From contig BQMF02000040.1 of the NCBI GenBank assembly GCA_027922465.2, forward strand, positions 372,001 through 436,000: DNA of 64,000 bases, read 5' to 3'. Every line of letters begins with the position of its first letter. The stretch's first letter is position 1. The notes under the pieces were generated by a model. It was not told the DNA's origin, ran no database searches, and saw only the letters and a list, made by a program, of their open reading frames with translations. The DNA is from Turritopsis dohrnii (taxonomy: Eukaryota; Cnidaria; Hydrozoa; Anthoathecata; Oceaniidae). Shown piece after piece: positions 23,666 through 37,659 of this stretch. The position numbers and the translations under genes are program-made.

Positions 23666-24575
23666 TATCTAAGTCTTTAGAAGTGTGAGCAGGCTTTGCA
23701 TGAGTATGCTGATGATTTTTCCTCAACATAAAGCGAAAAGTGCAACAAAAATATCAGAGCAAACAAAACAATATAATCACAACTCACTTACACAGACAAG
23801 AATTTGTCCGATTAACTGTGATCTGACACTTAGTTAGGAAAGTTTCGCATTAACTCCAATGATTATAATTTTGGTTAAGTTTAGGAAACGAATAACAATG
23901 TAAACAGCGAAAGCTTTTTGAATAAAAAGATGAAATATATGGGCAAACAATTTCAACCAGAAAGGAACCTAATAATATGTCTCTAACATATCGATATGAA
24001 TCAGGTCCATGAAATCTCATCGACACATTGCGAGTTCTTTGAAAAAAAATAATAAAATAGAATAGAAAAATAAATAATCAACAAATATATAAATACAAAC
24101 AAATCAAAGACAGAAAATCAAATAAATTTTATCCACAAATAAAACCAATATTATACAATATTCTTAGACAAAATATACATTCAATACCAATGATAGATCC
24201 AATTGGTTAACCGTTTTCAATACGTTTAAGACCGTAAGAAAATTATTGGGAATGTCAAACAGGTTTACCTGATGAAATTCTATCTTAAGCATATGGAATG
24301 GCTCTCACTTTATGAAACATCAATTCCAACCCTAGTTGTCAATAATTTACAGATGAAGTGTATGATTCAAATCTAAGAGAAGCTACACGTCATGTTATCT
24401 ACTTTTTATTCAACTGTTAAAAGATGGTACCACAAACCCATTCCTAATTCTTTTAACCCACGATTACCTGTATGCATCCTGTGTAAGGCTACGAATAAAC
24501 ACCAGTTTGATCCAAATAAATATTTACTACGACAATAGATTAAGGAAATCTTCCTGACCTTAACGTTCACTTCTA

Positions 24576-27500
24576 TTACTCCTGTTCGGTTGGTCCATAA
24601 TAAACCCCACCTGGGTTTGCAGAATTCCCGACTATCTCCATCTCCATGTGCTGTTTCTTGTTGATTGATCGTTGAGCTGATTTGACCTTGCTGCACGTCA
24701 GCTCACACATGGTCCCAACAGGTCCGATTATTGAACATAATGGTAGAAAGAAAAACGTGCTGTAGATCCAGCTTATGAACATGACTAACATCAAGAACTG
24801 AGCCATCTGTATGAACACCAGTACTGTGGAAGGTAGCATGACCAATCCTTTAAAAGAACCATACGCTTCTTAGCTAAGTGAACTTAAAGGCAAAACAGGT
24901 GTCACGAATGGGAACAAAACCTTACTCCTCTAACTTTAGAGGTGGTGCAGACTCTTGTGATTCGAAAAACAAAACAGAGTCTCGATTTCAAATACAACCG
25001 ACATCTCAATATTAAGAATTTTGCTTACATCAAAACATTCTGTTAACCTTTCTGGAAGAAACTTGATTGACATAATTAATTGTCTGTGTAAATAGTAGTA
25101 AATATAACGATATACTCCATAGATATTCACGATGTTCGATATGCAGATATCCTGTTACAACTTACCAGCAATAAAAGTTGTGAACGCTCCCATCATTACA
25201 GCAGGTCCGATATGTTTCAGTGCACTTTTCACTCTGCCCATCCTGTTGTCTTTAATTAGAGATGACTGGTAGGCGACACTATAATGCAGTGTGAAATCTG
25301 CAGAGAGTCCGGCCGCAACAGAAAATACAATCGATTCCATGATGTTTAGTCGCCATCCATTTAAGATGAGAATACCAACAGTAACAGATATTATAAACGC
25401 AACAGTCAGGATTGAATACAAGCTCAAAAGCAAATTCCATGTTGTCAGTAACATGACAACAAACGAAACGACGATAGCAATACCTTTAAAAGAAGACAGT
25501 TCTATTGGTTAATCACAGGGCAAGTCAGGACGTAAACAAATGCGTGACTTTAATAGTCTGCAAAACCTTTTCCCAAATACTTAACTTAGGTAACTGGATT
25601 ATTGTGTGTTTCATCATCTTCTTTAAAAATCAGATGAAAGGTTAATTTACAAACATTGCTATTGTGAAGTGCCAATAAATTTGGCAAAATGAAATTATTA
25701 TTAACTAACTCTGTTAAGTGGAATCTAGTCGAAACTTCCTTTTTCTATTAAATAAATTTTATGAAAACATCAACCCTCTGATTTATATTCTCATACTTAA
25801 AACTTATCAAAATGTTTCTTGTTTGAAACAAACAGCAACAAAAACAAAAACAAAAAATCCCCAGAACCTCACCTAGGGATTCCTTTGTTCCTTTAAATAG
25901 ACTTGCTTGAAGGTCATAGAATTTTTGTTGCAGATACCACCAGCCGTTGAAGGTGTCTGTGGTATTAGCAATTTGGATATCAAACCATTCTTCAATATCA
26001 TTAAAAAGGTTCTTGTTGTAATCAAAATCCATGGTCCAATGGTATTTCGTGCCCATATCAATGGATAAAGTTTTGACGTTACCGTTAGAATCAAAGAAGA
26101 TGCCATGGATATTGCTGTATTGAGGGAACCTTTTAACAGCTTCATTTAAACAATAAGTGAAATTTTGTGAGGGCATTGGTAATTTATAACCACAGCATGT
26201 GACAGTAGGCTTGCATGGAGCTTGTAACGCTTTAAACATGGTCACAATACTTTGACAAACTTCAGAACTGGTATAAAATGATGCATACTGAATATTATTG
26301 CAAAAATTGAGCAACCACATCTGATTATTCACAAGGTCAAGAGTTCCATCTTCAAGAGCTAGATATCCAAAATCATCAGGGTCAAATTTGAAACCATTGT
26401 CAACAGGCTTCACACCAAAAACAATTGATGCATGTCTATTGAAAGAACCACCTCCACCAAATGCAAACTTTTGTTTATAATGCAAGCCATATTGTTCAAG
26501 GGAACTTGAACTGACAAACATTTGAAATTCACTAGTAGAAGGAAGTTGCAAGCCTGGAGTAGAGAAAGTAACCACACAGCCTCCAATCCCTATTCCAAGA
26601 AACAATACCACCAATATGTATTTAAGTCGGAAAATTGTTTTCGGAATCCATTCTTTAAAAAGTTTATCAGAGATTGCATCTAAAATTGCTTGAACTTTTT
26701 GAACTTTTGAAGTTTTGCTATCAACCTTTCCGTTGGTGCTTTCTTGATCCGTGTCGGTACTAATTTCTAGTGTGTCTTGTGGCAGATCTTCACTAATTAT
26801 GGGTCGGGAACGAACAAAAGTAGGGCAGAGAGAATGAAAACATGGTGCCAGGTAAACTTCATGAATTATCACGACAACAGGAAAAAACGTTACCATAAGC
26901 AAATAATTAACTATTATAGATGTACCAGCAAAGAGGCCGAAACATTTCACTGATGTTACTTGAGAAGTGATGTTAGCATAGAACGCTGATGCTGTGGTCA
27001 ATGATGTAACTAACATGGCCAGCAGTGCATGACGCAAAGTATGAGTGGTCCATTTTATTAAATATTCTCTATGGTCTGCAGTGTTTTTGATGACGTATAT
27101 CTTTTTTGCTTCATCCCATATTCCTGTATAAACAAATGCATCATCTGCTCCGATGCCAACAATGAAAATCAATGTGGCAATGTTTAAAAATGGAAAAAAT
27201 CGCATTTGAAATACAATGCCATACACAAAATATGATATGATCAGTGCAAACAATATACATGCTACTGTCATTAGTCCAATAAACAATGACTTTGAATAAA
27301 ACCATATGAATAAAACCACAAACACAATGGCGACCAAGATATACAGTGATTGCAAGAAGATACGATTTTGAAATAAAGTGAATTTCAAATCAAACATATC
27401 ATAAGCTACAATTTCAACACCGTTAACTTGCGTATTGCTCAGATCACTTAGAATTCCGTCATACAGTGGTTCGAAAAATCCTAACTTTGCTGCTTCCCAC

Positions 27501-30320
27501 GATTGAAGAAGATCCATACTGGCTGTGAATTTTAAATGCGAAACATCTTTCACAAAGTCGGATGGTGTTAAATAAAAGAAGATATTATGAAACATCCTAG
27601 CCATTGACTGTACGCCACCAACTAAGGGATGATTCCTGCAACTGATCTCTGCAATTTCATCACATTGGTTCTTTTCAAGACATGTTTTATACATGCCGTT
27701 ATCATAATACTGAACACATGTCTTTAACAGGTTGACAAAAGCAATAGTTTCATTTTTAGAAATGTCTTCACAGTCTGAATGGGAATTTAAAAATGCAATG
27801 TAATTTGGGAGATGATTTACAGCATTAGGAGTAAAATAAAAATTGTAATCTGGAAAATTTTCAATTTTCTGTTTGTGTAACTTGCAAATTGTCACCATAT
27901 GATCAAACAAATTTTCTTCGTCTTCATGCTCATAAACAATAAAACAACCACCATTATAAAAATCCAAGTTTTCAGAGGGAGAAAAAGAATCTAAACTTCT
28001 GCGATTACGATTACGAGATAACTGATTGCCAATACCTAATTCGAAATTCTTAAATGCAAATCGCCGTGATGATATCGTTGTCCCTCGAGCTTCAAATCCC
28101 TAGACAAAATGATCATAATAATTCTATACAAAATCGTTACAATGAGAAATCAAAATCACAAACCAGTACCATCATTAGTGAATCTTTAGATGGACACAAA
28201 AATTTAAATTATTATAAATTTAAATTGTTTCCTGTTGCATTTCACTTATCCCTGAGATGTTTTAGAATTGCAATCAATAGTAATGAATTGAAGCCATTAT
28301 GTATAGAAGGATTATTCGAATTTCAATCTTCTACTGACTAAATTTTATTCAAATTCGATAACAGTTGTTTAAAACTCTTGTGAAAGCAGATGCCAGTCAG
28401 ATTTGAGTATCGATGATTGGAAAGTAAATTATGTGAGAAAAGTTAATATAATACATAACTACTTTTGTTACATTACTTTGGAAAAAAACTTAACATTGTT
28501 CATTCGAATCGCGTATACGCAAGGTGTTTGAAATGCCAATTTGGTCATGTCGCCAAAAATGTATACTTCGTGTATCAGTTCTCATGAAATCAGTACATGA
28601 AGCGAACGTGCAGTATCTTCAAAATGCCAGCGCAGTAACCCACTTAGATTTCAAAGTTTCTTTGATCAATGTTAAATGGATTTAAAAAGAAATTAAAAAT
28701 CCAAAGGATCGTAAGGAATATTTTGTATATCAATATTTTGTAAACAGAGTGAAAAAGACGAGCTTTTGTTTTTTAAATGTCTAAGGTTTGTGTTTTCGTT
28801 TGTACACGTGGTGTGGGTTGTATTGCTTTTTAAGCTCTGGATTAGTACAGCTCAGCTCAATGTCCTTCTCAACTCCAACATCAATATCTGTCTACTGCAT
28901 CACTTTTATTAGACGTTTGTATGCCACCATTTGTTAAAGCCCAACAGTATAAAATAGTTTTTATTTCCATTAACCTTTTTATTGGTGATATCAGTTTTTA
29001 ACTTTTACTAATTACTACGAACAGCCTTCCTAATCACCATTCACCATGCCAACTACAAATTCAAGCACTGCACAACCTGAATTCAACACAAATTGCTGCT
29101 TTCAGTTATATATTCGTGCAGATTTTTGTAAGTTTGGATCATGTATTGTTCATGATCGTTTGCTTTATATATGTAGTAATTAGTAAATTGCTTTTCGTAA
29201 TTAGGAAGATATATAATATAAAAATTAATGCCATTTGTAAAAATCATTCAATCTTTTTTCAAATTTTATAAAAAGTTTTGATATATTGGTCTTGAACGTC
29301 AATTCAGGTCAAGAATGTTTGTAAATAAAAAAAAAAGTTACCTGCCACATGATCAAACTAAATAAATTTTAACATATACCTAAACTTATAATCAAAGCAC
29401 AAATTTCTGATTTCAGTTATGTTAGTTTTGGAATGGGTGCATTTTGCCTATGTTTTTCTTTTTGTGCTTGTGATTTAGGAAGTTTGTCAGGAAGGTTGGC
29501 AGCATTATATCGAATTCAGAAATTATAGAGCATAAATAACGTGCATAAACATATAATTTTTTATGTTGATCTAAAAGTCTTCCTTAATGCGATTTGTAAG
29601 CAAAGCATTTCTTGTTTTAACTATTCTTATTTCAATTATCCGATGGTATATGGTATATTCAAGAACAGATTTAAAAGCCTGGAATGCTTAATTTATCTCA
29701 TCACTTATCAAGTGTGACTTTTAACAAAGCAGAAACAATTACTTCAAAATAAGAACTTTTGCATGTCAGAGAAACAGGTTTTCAATGAACCCCTATTGGT
29801 TATAATATAACAAAAATTTACTTACTTTATCAGGTTTACTGAAGTCAGGAAATGGTTTCGCACCCAAAACATCCAATGTGGATATCAAAGCTGTCATAAG
29901 AACCACAACTAAGACAATAACAACAACGACATAGTTGTATTTGACCAAGAATGTTGAATATCTAAAACCGAACATATCATGAGATTCACTGTCCATATTG
30001 CAGGCGAGACAAAAAATTTTACTGTAAAATAGTTGAGAACATTGTCATCAGAGCTATCTATCAGAAATGATGTCCCAATTTTTGAATGCTTTACTTTGTT
30101 ACACTATTTGTATTTCTAAATCGTTTTTTTAATCTAACAGCAAAACTATTAATACTCTACTCGAAAATTACCTGTAGTGTCATTTTCTCACAACAAACAA
30201 GAATAAGACTTACGGTCTAAGAACTCTGGCAGTTAAATCATTCTCTTCTTTTGCTTTCTTTTGATGGTACAAGCTATGAACATCTTTTATATCTTGCACA
30301 ATCTTTTGAGGTGAAGGCAT
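24576..30320 (-). CDS. Dispatched-like RND/sterol-sensing-domain transporter, copy 2 (five exons)
   Basis: Coding exons in transcript order are 30320-30214, 29961-29826, 28099-25873, 25483-25166 and 24847-24576, with GT-AG junctions; 3060 nt give 1019 residues plus stop. Exon 2 (136 nt) and the penultimate exon (318 nt) have exactly the same length and phase as in the copy at 2.4-10.2 kb, so the two are tandem paralogs. The same topology is seen: TM1, a first loop with RNRR then S at residues 112-116 (furin-type), a sterol-sensing block with GIGADD (396-401), a second luminal domain with paired cysteines, and GLSAD (882-886) in TM10. The 2227-nt exon is continuous where the other copy has an extra intron. 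A possible minus-strand AATAAA lies at 24405-24410, about 165 nt past the stop. No MITE of the 112-bp family lies inside it. Role as for the paralog: membrane export of a lipid-linked ligand, by inference. Confidence 0.88.
29046..29183 (+). CDS. Small ORF with CCCH-zinc-finger-like motif
   Basis: A 45-codon ORF opens with a favourable start context (CACCATGCC). It contains CCFQLYIRADFCKFGSC followed two residues later by His, resembling the CCCH finger of makorin-like proteins, but the spacing is not canonical. It lies antisense within an intron of the second Dispatched-like gene. It may be a retro-fragment or chance. Confidence 0.25.
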   Translation: MPTTNSSTAQPEFNTNCCFQLYIRADFCKFGSCIVHDRLLYICSN

Positions 30321-31418
30321 GGCTCTAACAATAAAAGCAAAAAAGTTATGAGGAGGTATAAGAAAAATCTCATGTCTCAGAAGTGGGCCTGGAGATGGAA
30401 ATTTATGGATGCATCAACATAATGTATGAACATGTCTAGAAATCATTAATGTAGTAACAACAAACTAAATAAATCTTATTGGAATTGTTCATGATGGCGA
30501 TCTCAAGATTTTCTATCATTGCTATTAATTTATTTGCAGAAAGATTAGAATTTTCACGGCCTTTCTTTATCTCATTGCATCTTCATTTTTGTTGATTACA
30601 AGCTTTTCAATCAAATATAAATTGTTACGGATTAACACCATAAAAGCACTAAAAAAATCAAATCAATTTTAATGGTTGTTTATTAAAATCTTTTTTTATA
30701 GGAAGAATACTCAGAGCCTTGACAAGAAATATCCAAAATTTACGGACCGAAAGCAATAAAATATCACATAAAGAAAAACCATTCAAAATTGGTTTTAATC
30801 CACATCAACATGAATACATACTTGGTACTACAATATACTAGTGATATATCTTATCTTTCATCGAAAGCAATGCATGTTCATTGAGAGGCAGATCAAACAT
30901 GAGCAGAAGAAAAAAAAATAAATAAAAGTTCATATAAAAACAAAACATAAAAAGTATTCATGAATTTCTCACTGAGTTGAGACCAATAGCTCTTTCCATT
31001 ACAGGAGCCTTTGATGGTATTCAAAAAAAAATATTACATAGAACCATGAATTATTTTCTGAAAGAGTTTTCAATTACAAATACACACAAAAATCAAAAAA
31101 GTTCAATTTTTCAAAAGTTCAATTATTTTGAACAACGCTATAATATATGTGAATAAACTGTTGCTGATTACAGCAATCAAACTTTCGTGATCATACTTTC
31201 GCTGGCACCCTGAGACCACTTACAACTTTCTGCCCTCTTCTCAGTCTACCACCTCAATTTTATTTTGATTTGTTTTACTCTAAAGTCGTCTAACTTTGGA
31301 TATTGATAAAACAGATATATAAATATTACAATAATAATGCATCAAGAAAAGAACAGAAAAATTGTTACACAAGTTTGGGGTTTTTCTTTCCTGACAATTC
31401 CTGTCATTTTAAGTACTA
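30321..31418. other. Upstream region of the second Dispatched-like gene
   Basis: AT-rich DNA up to the Helitron. No promoter motif can be assigned. Confidence 0.5.
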
Positions 31419-32104
31419 CTAGCCGCCAAGGCGGCGTCGCTTGCCGCCCATGTTCAGCCTGCGTTGTATCACCACCTGCTCCAAATTATTGCACTTAAAA
31501 CCAGCGATACGACTTCCTTTGCTGCTGGCTTTATCACTTAATAAAGCTTGTTTGCATGTGAAGAGAAATACGTTCCTGGTGTTTCAAATCTTGCATGTTC
31601 TTAACTCAGTCGTTCATTGTCTTTCTTGCTTTACACAATGTATTCCGAACGTGAACTTCACGTGGTTTTTTTTACGATTTTAAACCAATCAAATATCAGT
31701 TTAACAATACACTCAAAACGCAGAGAGAAAAAACTTTTCAACTTATTATAGCTTTCAACCGTCTCAGACAGTCAGGCAAGCGTTAGGATACACTGGCAAA
31801 CCGCACATGCTGCCACGTTCTGCCACTGCTGCTTTTTGTCCAAAATGTTTAATCAGTTAGTTTCTTTGTATTTAGTTGATGTATTGTTTTCAAAGCCAAA
31901 TCAACGGTGGTCGTTGGATAAAAACAAAACGTTATCTCTAATGGTTCACAATCCCAAAAAAAGTCACGTTCGATTGGGGTTGCAATGTATTTGTTTCGAA
32001 CTCACGTCACACACAAAAAAAGAAATAATTTCGCTCACAACTCAATCTACCATTTTGCGTGACTTACAGACAAACAAACGGAGAATCGGCTATTAATATA
32101 TAGA
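31419..32104 (-). mobile_element. Probable non-autonomous Helitron
   Basis: Read on the minus strand, the segment starts TCTATATATTAATAGCC at 32104 and ends with the hairpin GCCGCCTTGGCGGC overlapping a terminal CTAG at 31419. It is flanked by A on the 5' side and T on the 3' side. TC start, a 3' hairpin, a CTRR end and A/T insertion are Helitron hallmarks. No Rep/helicase ORF is present, so it would be a passenger copy. Confidence 0.6.
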
Positions 32105-32974
32105 TAGGCTAAAAGTAGAATGCTGAAAGGAATTCTTTATTTTCATAAACTGGAATTAATGTTGCAGGTTTAAAAGTGTGGATGAAAAAACTCAGTTGAA
32201 TAGGCATGGTAAAAGGTCTAAAAACAAAACAGAATAGCTTTTCCATGTGGGAGACCCTAGCTGCCTCATTCTCAACTAAGTAAACTTCCATAACCTGTTG
32301 AAGATAGTAAGTGGGCAGATATCTTAAATATCTTCAAGGAAATTTGTCGTAAATATGAACAAAATGGACAAAAATGATGATTGAGGTTTGCTCTTTTGAC
32401 CTTTCACCTTTAGTGACTTAAAGAGAGGAATTATGGTGAAGAATAACAACTTTTTCGTTTACATAATTCTAGACATGGAGAAAATAAAAGGTATTTTCCA
32501 AAATTTTCAAAAAGTCCTAAAAAACGGTTAAATTGTCCGAAACCTTGTTTCAGAAGTTTGAAAATTTTCATTATATACATGCATAAATGCTATCCCATCT
32601 GAGAGTAAATTCCATAAATGAGCATACATTACACAGGCCAACAAAGAATTTGCCCCGAGTCTTTTCTAAGTAGCTTTTTCACGCTGATTTCAAAACTGAA
32701 GTCCATTTTTTGCTAACTCCTACCATTTTTTTGATATTGTTTTTCAGTTTTTTAAATTTTAACCAAATCCACGAATTTTAGGAAACGAATATCATACGTT
32801 TTGTTTATTATCTAATTTTAATACCACTTGAGTCTTTTAAATTGGACACTTTTAACAGTTTATATTGGCAAAACCTTTCTTATGCTCTCTTCACTTTGCT
32901 TATTAGGTGTTTTTTTTAAAAAAGTTTTCTAATTTTTTGTTTCTGAAGTTCATTTACCACATTCTTGTATTCTT

Positions 32975-33220
32975 GAAAGCATTGAGCTTAGAGGAACCCA
33001 ATATTGAGGGTTCAAACCCCGCTGAGGTCGGGTGTTGAAAAAGTCACGACTCCTGGAGGTACTGCAACTAGCTCGATTCCCTGATGTATTTCAGGGAAAA
33101 TGAAGGCTAGTTTCACCAAGATTAACGCTATGATGAACATCCGGAGTATGTAGCCCCACTCCTTGTAGTGGCTTCGGCCTTGAGTGGGGCGAGTGATTAA
33201 AAAAAAAAAAAAAAAAAAAT
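32975..33220 (+). mobile_element. tRNA-like SINE of a third family with A-tail
   Basis: A B-box-like GGGTTCAAACCCCGC lies at about 33009. The body contains CTCCTTGTAGTGGCTTCGGC and an 18-base A-tail ends it near 33219. The A box is weak. Confidence 0.6.
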
Positions 33221-34228
33221 TCTAGTTTTTTTTCTGACTTTACTGTCTGAGTCTAGATTACAGAACGTCTGTAACCATTGTATTTTCTTGGTCTGGGTAA
33301 TGAAAAACTGAAAGCTGGTATTTTCGGTGGACCACAGAGTAGAAAATTACGTAAAGATACAAATCTGGTTAATTCAAAGAACAGTGTAGAAGCAGCAGCC
33401 TAGAATGCATTTACAGAAGTCCTCAAAAAATTCCTTGGAAATGTGTAACACAGCAATTACGTACAAATAATTCACAGTTTAATTCAAAGTTTCCATGCAC
33501 TTGGTTGTAACATGAGTACTAATGTACATAATTCCCTTTAGCTATTAGACAAATTTCCAGAAAATTTAGGTGACGTGAGTGATTAGTAAGGAGAAAGATT
33601 TCACCAAGATATTAAAACAATGGAAGAATGATATCAAGGACGATGGGACGAAGTTATGATGGCAGATTTTTGTTGGTCGTTAAAACAGGGCAGCGATACT
33701 CGTCACTCGTCAGAAAATCAAACAAGAGAAAGTTTATACCTCAATACTGTGCTGTTTCAACAATGCTTTTGATTTTTAATGACATTGTTTTAATATATAA
33801 ATAAAGTTATAATTCTTTTTCCAAAGAATCAAACGTTTTTATATTTGAAATCCACCTTTTTTCCTCCAATTTTTACGCCAAAATAAGGTATTTTAGATAT
33901 AGGCCATGTTTCTCTACAAAAACCTGACGTGACAGACAAAAATGGATGTGATTTTCGAAATCAGCGCATCAAAATTGTTTAAAAAAAGTCCAAGTCTTAT
34001 CTGGGGCAAAAAAATTTTTTTTTTGTAACCCTGTGTTATTTTCTTTTGAAATAAGCAAACAAAGTCACATGTATAAACAAAGTAATCAGGCCAGCTCACC
34101 TTAAAATAATGTATTTCGACTACTAGTTTCATTTTACTGTTTTTCAAATGATTTTCAAAGAAACTTAAAATTGGCTGTTAAAACATGTCAATCAAAAATT
34201 ATTTTATGTACCAAATGAGTATAAAGAG
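33221..34228. other. Intergenic, nothing recognised
   Basis: AT-rich DNA between a SINE and the AGTATACTT-rich element. Confidence 0.6.
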
Positions 34229-36014
34229 CTTATCAAAATATAGTATACATCATGTATACTTTTTCTGTACTTTAAGTATACTACAAAGTATAATAGGAGT
34301 ATGGAAGAAAGTATGCACGATGTATACTTTCAATGTACTTAATATACTTTAGGAGCATACTTGAAGTAGCATGTATTTTGGACATTTTCATGTATACATA
34401 AAGCATACTTCATTGAGAATATATACTTCATGTATATATACTTCTTTAATTGAAAACTCAGATTGAAAACTCAGATGTAGAAAATACGTATACTTTTGCT
34501 GAAGTATACTTTGGGTGAAGTATGTAAGAAGTTTAGTGACAGGGTGCACATGAAGTAACTCAGAAGCATCAAAATCAATGCTGTGAATGATAAAAATTGT
34601 TAATTTCAAAAATACCTTATTTAAATATATATTTTGACCTTTTTTTCGAATATTTTGTAAATGCAATTTTTAAACAGATTTTAACATTTTTTTAAGATTT
34701 TTGAAAATTTTCGTTTTACTGGGGAATCCCCTACTTCATAACATGCTCAAACCCTGGTTGAAATTCTGGCTAGGATCCTGACAGGATCTTACAGGATTCC
34801 TAACAGGATCCTATGTAGGATCCTATAAGATCCTGCACAGGATCCTGTAAGATCTTACATAGAATCTCCGTTTTCCGAGAGTTGATTTGAAGTGTTTTGA
34901 TACAGTATGGACTTTGAGTGGAGAAAGATCTAACTTTTGCAAAGTTGTATTTAAAGAATCTTTCAGAATTTCGAAATTTTTGTTAAGTGGCAGTGGCAGT
35001 AGTGTCTTGGTAAATCCAGTTATCATCATCACTTTCACTACATTCAATCACTGTATTAAACTCCATTTTATTGCTTCTACAGAATGGACACAATTTCATA
35101 GCACAACTGGAAAACCTTTAGCACATTATAAACTTAACCATACTGATGGTAACTTCTGGAAGACTATCTAAATTACAGTTATAATTATTATAGAAAATTC
35201 ATTTCCAAGATCTTCTAATGTAAAAACTATTTCTCCTTGTCTTTGTCAACAAGTGACTAGGACTATCATTAGCAATTCCAACTGTGCATGAAGATGTCAT
35301 CATGTAATCAGAGCAAATTAATCTAATAGTTTACTTTACACAAACTTTTTCATAAAACACTTATATTATAAACTCTACATAAATCTATATAAAATTCTAT
35401 ATATACTTTTCTTTTTAATTAACTAGGGAATTAATTCCTGGGAGTATTCTAATTTTAGAATTCTTATTCATGTGAAATTGATACACATGGGATTTGAAGT
35501 TCCAATATAAAAAAACACTGTTATAATAAAGACAGTCATAAAATTATTAATAAAATCAGATAGTTTTTCGAATAAGTCACTTTCATCAACTTTAGAAATA
35601 CTAGAATTGTCTTTTTAAGATTTCTCCTTACTTTTTTCTTTAAGCCTGCACAGTATATTCCTAAGCATTCATTTGTAGCATTTCATATTAATAAGACATA
35701 CTTCTAATGTACTTCAAACTTGAATTTTATTTTAGGCGTGATTTTCTGTTTTTTAAAAGAACAAACTTCCAATGTACTTCAATATGCTTTTTTAATGTTC
35801 TGCTTTTCTGAAGTATAAAATCAGTATACTTCATTTATACTTCAAGACAGAAGTATAATGAAGTATGAATTTCAAGTTATACTTCTTCTGTACTTCTATC
35901 TCAGAAGTATAGAATATACTATATATTTCAAATCTACTTCTTCAGTTAAAAGTAGAAATGAAGTATGCTTTATGTGTACATAAAGTATACTCACGGTACT
36001 TCAATTTTGATAAG
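34229..36014. mobile_element. 1.8-kb TIR element with AGTATACTT-rich arms
   Basis: Both ends carry CTTATCAAAAT in inverted orientation, followed by about 200 bp crowded with short words such as AGTATACTT, AAGTATA and TACTTCA. Centrally, 34771-34866 is a cluster of AGGATCCT-like words. No transposase is recognised; the open segments between 34823 and 35171 on both strands overlap and show no known domain. It looks like a non-autonomous element with sub-terminal repeats. Confidence 0.65.
34771..34866. repeat. Cluster of AGGATCCT-like palindromic words
   Basis: About eight variants of ACAGGATCCT or TAAGATCCTG occur in both orientations within 96 bp, in the interior of the surrounding TIR element. 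Confidence 0.75.
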
Positions 36015-37638
36015 GGTGATCACCAAAATAGAAAACATAAAAACAAAAACATGAAATTTCCTTTTGAGTGTTTATATTTGCCTATTCTTTTAAAGGGTTT
36101 TATTTAGGCTGAAAGAAGGCAATTTTACCATTAAAAATTATTAAATAGAATATCTTACAACTGAATATTGTTGCAATGACACCTCTCAATGTTCTCCTTT
36201 TATGGCTGTATACACTGGATTAGTTTAAATTGTTTGAAAAAAAAGAAAAACCTGATACATATATAGCGAATTAAATAGAATATAGTCCCGCGGGCAAAAC
36301 CGTCATAAATAGAACAATTTAAAACAACTTGAACTGATCCATTAAAATGATAATGTATTTCAGCCTTAATGAGTATGTATCCAAAGAGCAAAGTGATACT
36401 AAATAACCAAATGATTGACAATAAGCCATGTGCTTGTACCAGCCAGTTAGAATTAATCAAATTATCAGCAAGAAAAAATGAAAACACATGGTAATAGTAT
36501 TATTCAGAATGTATACAAAATAAACAACTGCTTTTGAAAATATAACTTTCACTTGTGATGTCATAACATGGAAACAAAAAGCTTTATATAAGGTAAAAGA
36601 CAACTTATCTAAAATTATCAAAAGCTTTTTGATTTAAAAATCATTGTCAGTGCTGATGTAAGAATTTTTCGCATACTTTTCACAAATTTAAAAATATTTT
36701 TTTGATGTTAATTATCCTTTAGTAACTGACAGTAGTAATGTCAGTTTTGATGTATATAGGCATATAGGTATTAGAGGTGAAATAGAGTGTAATGCATAAA
36801 CAAAACAATCCAACATTGCATGGTTTGCCTCATTAAATTAGTTCACAACATAATTTTTGTTGGTGACAGGTTTCTCTCAGGCTTGACAAAGGGTGCAAAT
36901 AAACAAGAGCATGGTAGGTGATAAGAATATATCTTTGACATGATTGCAGTTGCTCTAAGTTTAAAAATGACCGTGTTGTTTATTTGGAATTTCTCAATGA
37001 AGTGAAAAGTTCTTAATGAATCATGTCTGGTTACAATTTGAGGCTGCAGAAACAAGTAACCTAAGGATAAGGTATAGAGGATCATTTGTTTCTCTCTAAT
37101 CTAATGCCGATTGATGAGTTAGAATGTCAAATATACACTATTATATAATGTAATGTTTGTAAACAAAACCGGGAAGATATGGAGAAAAATATCCAGATAA
37201 ATATCCTCTAAATATTTAAAAAATAGTGAACATACATACGAAAAGGTTTGATTCAGTCCATTCATTGAAAAAAAATCTGAGCGTTATGTATTATGCATAT
37301 AGCCAAAAGAAAATTATGCCAATCTAGTGTTTTTTCTTGTTTATATTAAAAAAAATCAGAAAGGAGGAGGGGTTGGTTGGATCGTTTATGGAGTGTCTGC
37401 GGCATACTGAAAATGTAGACCCCGTAACCCAGGACACTTGACGCCTGGAACTTATCATTTTCATTTGTTATTGTCTGATATTGTATGATATTGTCTCTCG
37501 TGCAAAAAACCAGTTTCTTTCAAGATACACACGACAATAGAAAATTTTTTTTTATTGTTTTGAGATCTTTTTTTTTAGAAAAACTTTTCTGGAGAAATCT
37601 TTTCCCCGATATAATTATTTTTCTATAAAGGACAGCCT
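36015..37638. other. Intergenic, nothing recognised
   Basis: AT-rich DNA; the short ORFs at 36200-36487, 36843-37085 and 37520-37759 have no domain features. Confidence 0.6.
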
Positions 37639-37659
37639 TTAAGCGTGGTTCACACTGCG

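Larger units (their letters stand above)
22908..24575. other. Downstream region of the second Dispatched-like gene
   Basis: Apart from one MITE, a 15-bp minisatellite and a possible polyadenylation signal at 24405, nothing is recognised. Confidence 0.5.

Noticed and set aside
34823..35171. Overlapping ORFs in the AGTATACTT-rich element
   Set aside because: Both strands are open over the same stretch and neither shows a known domain.
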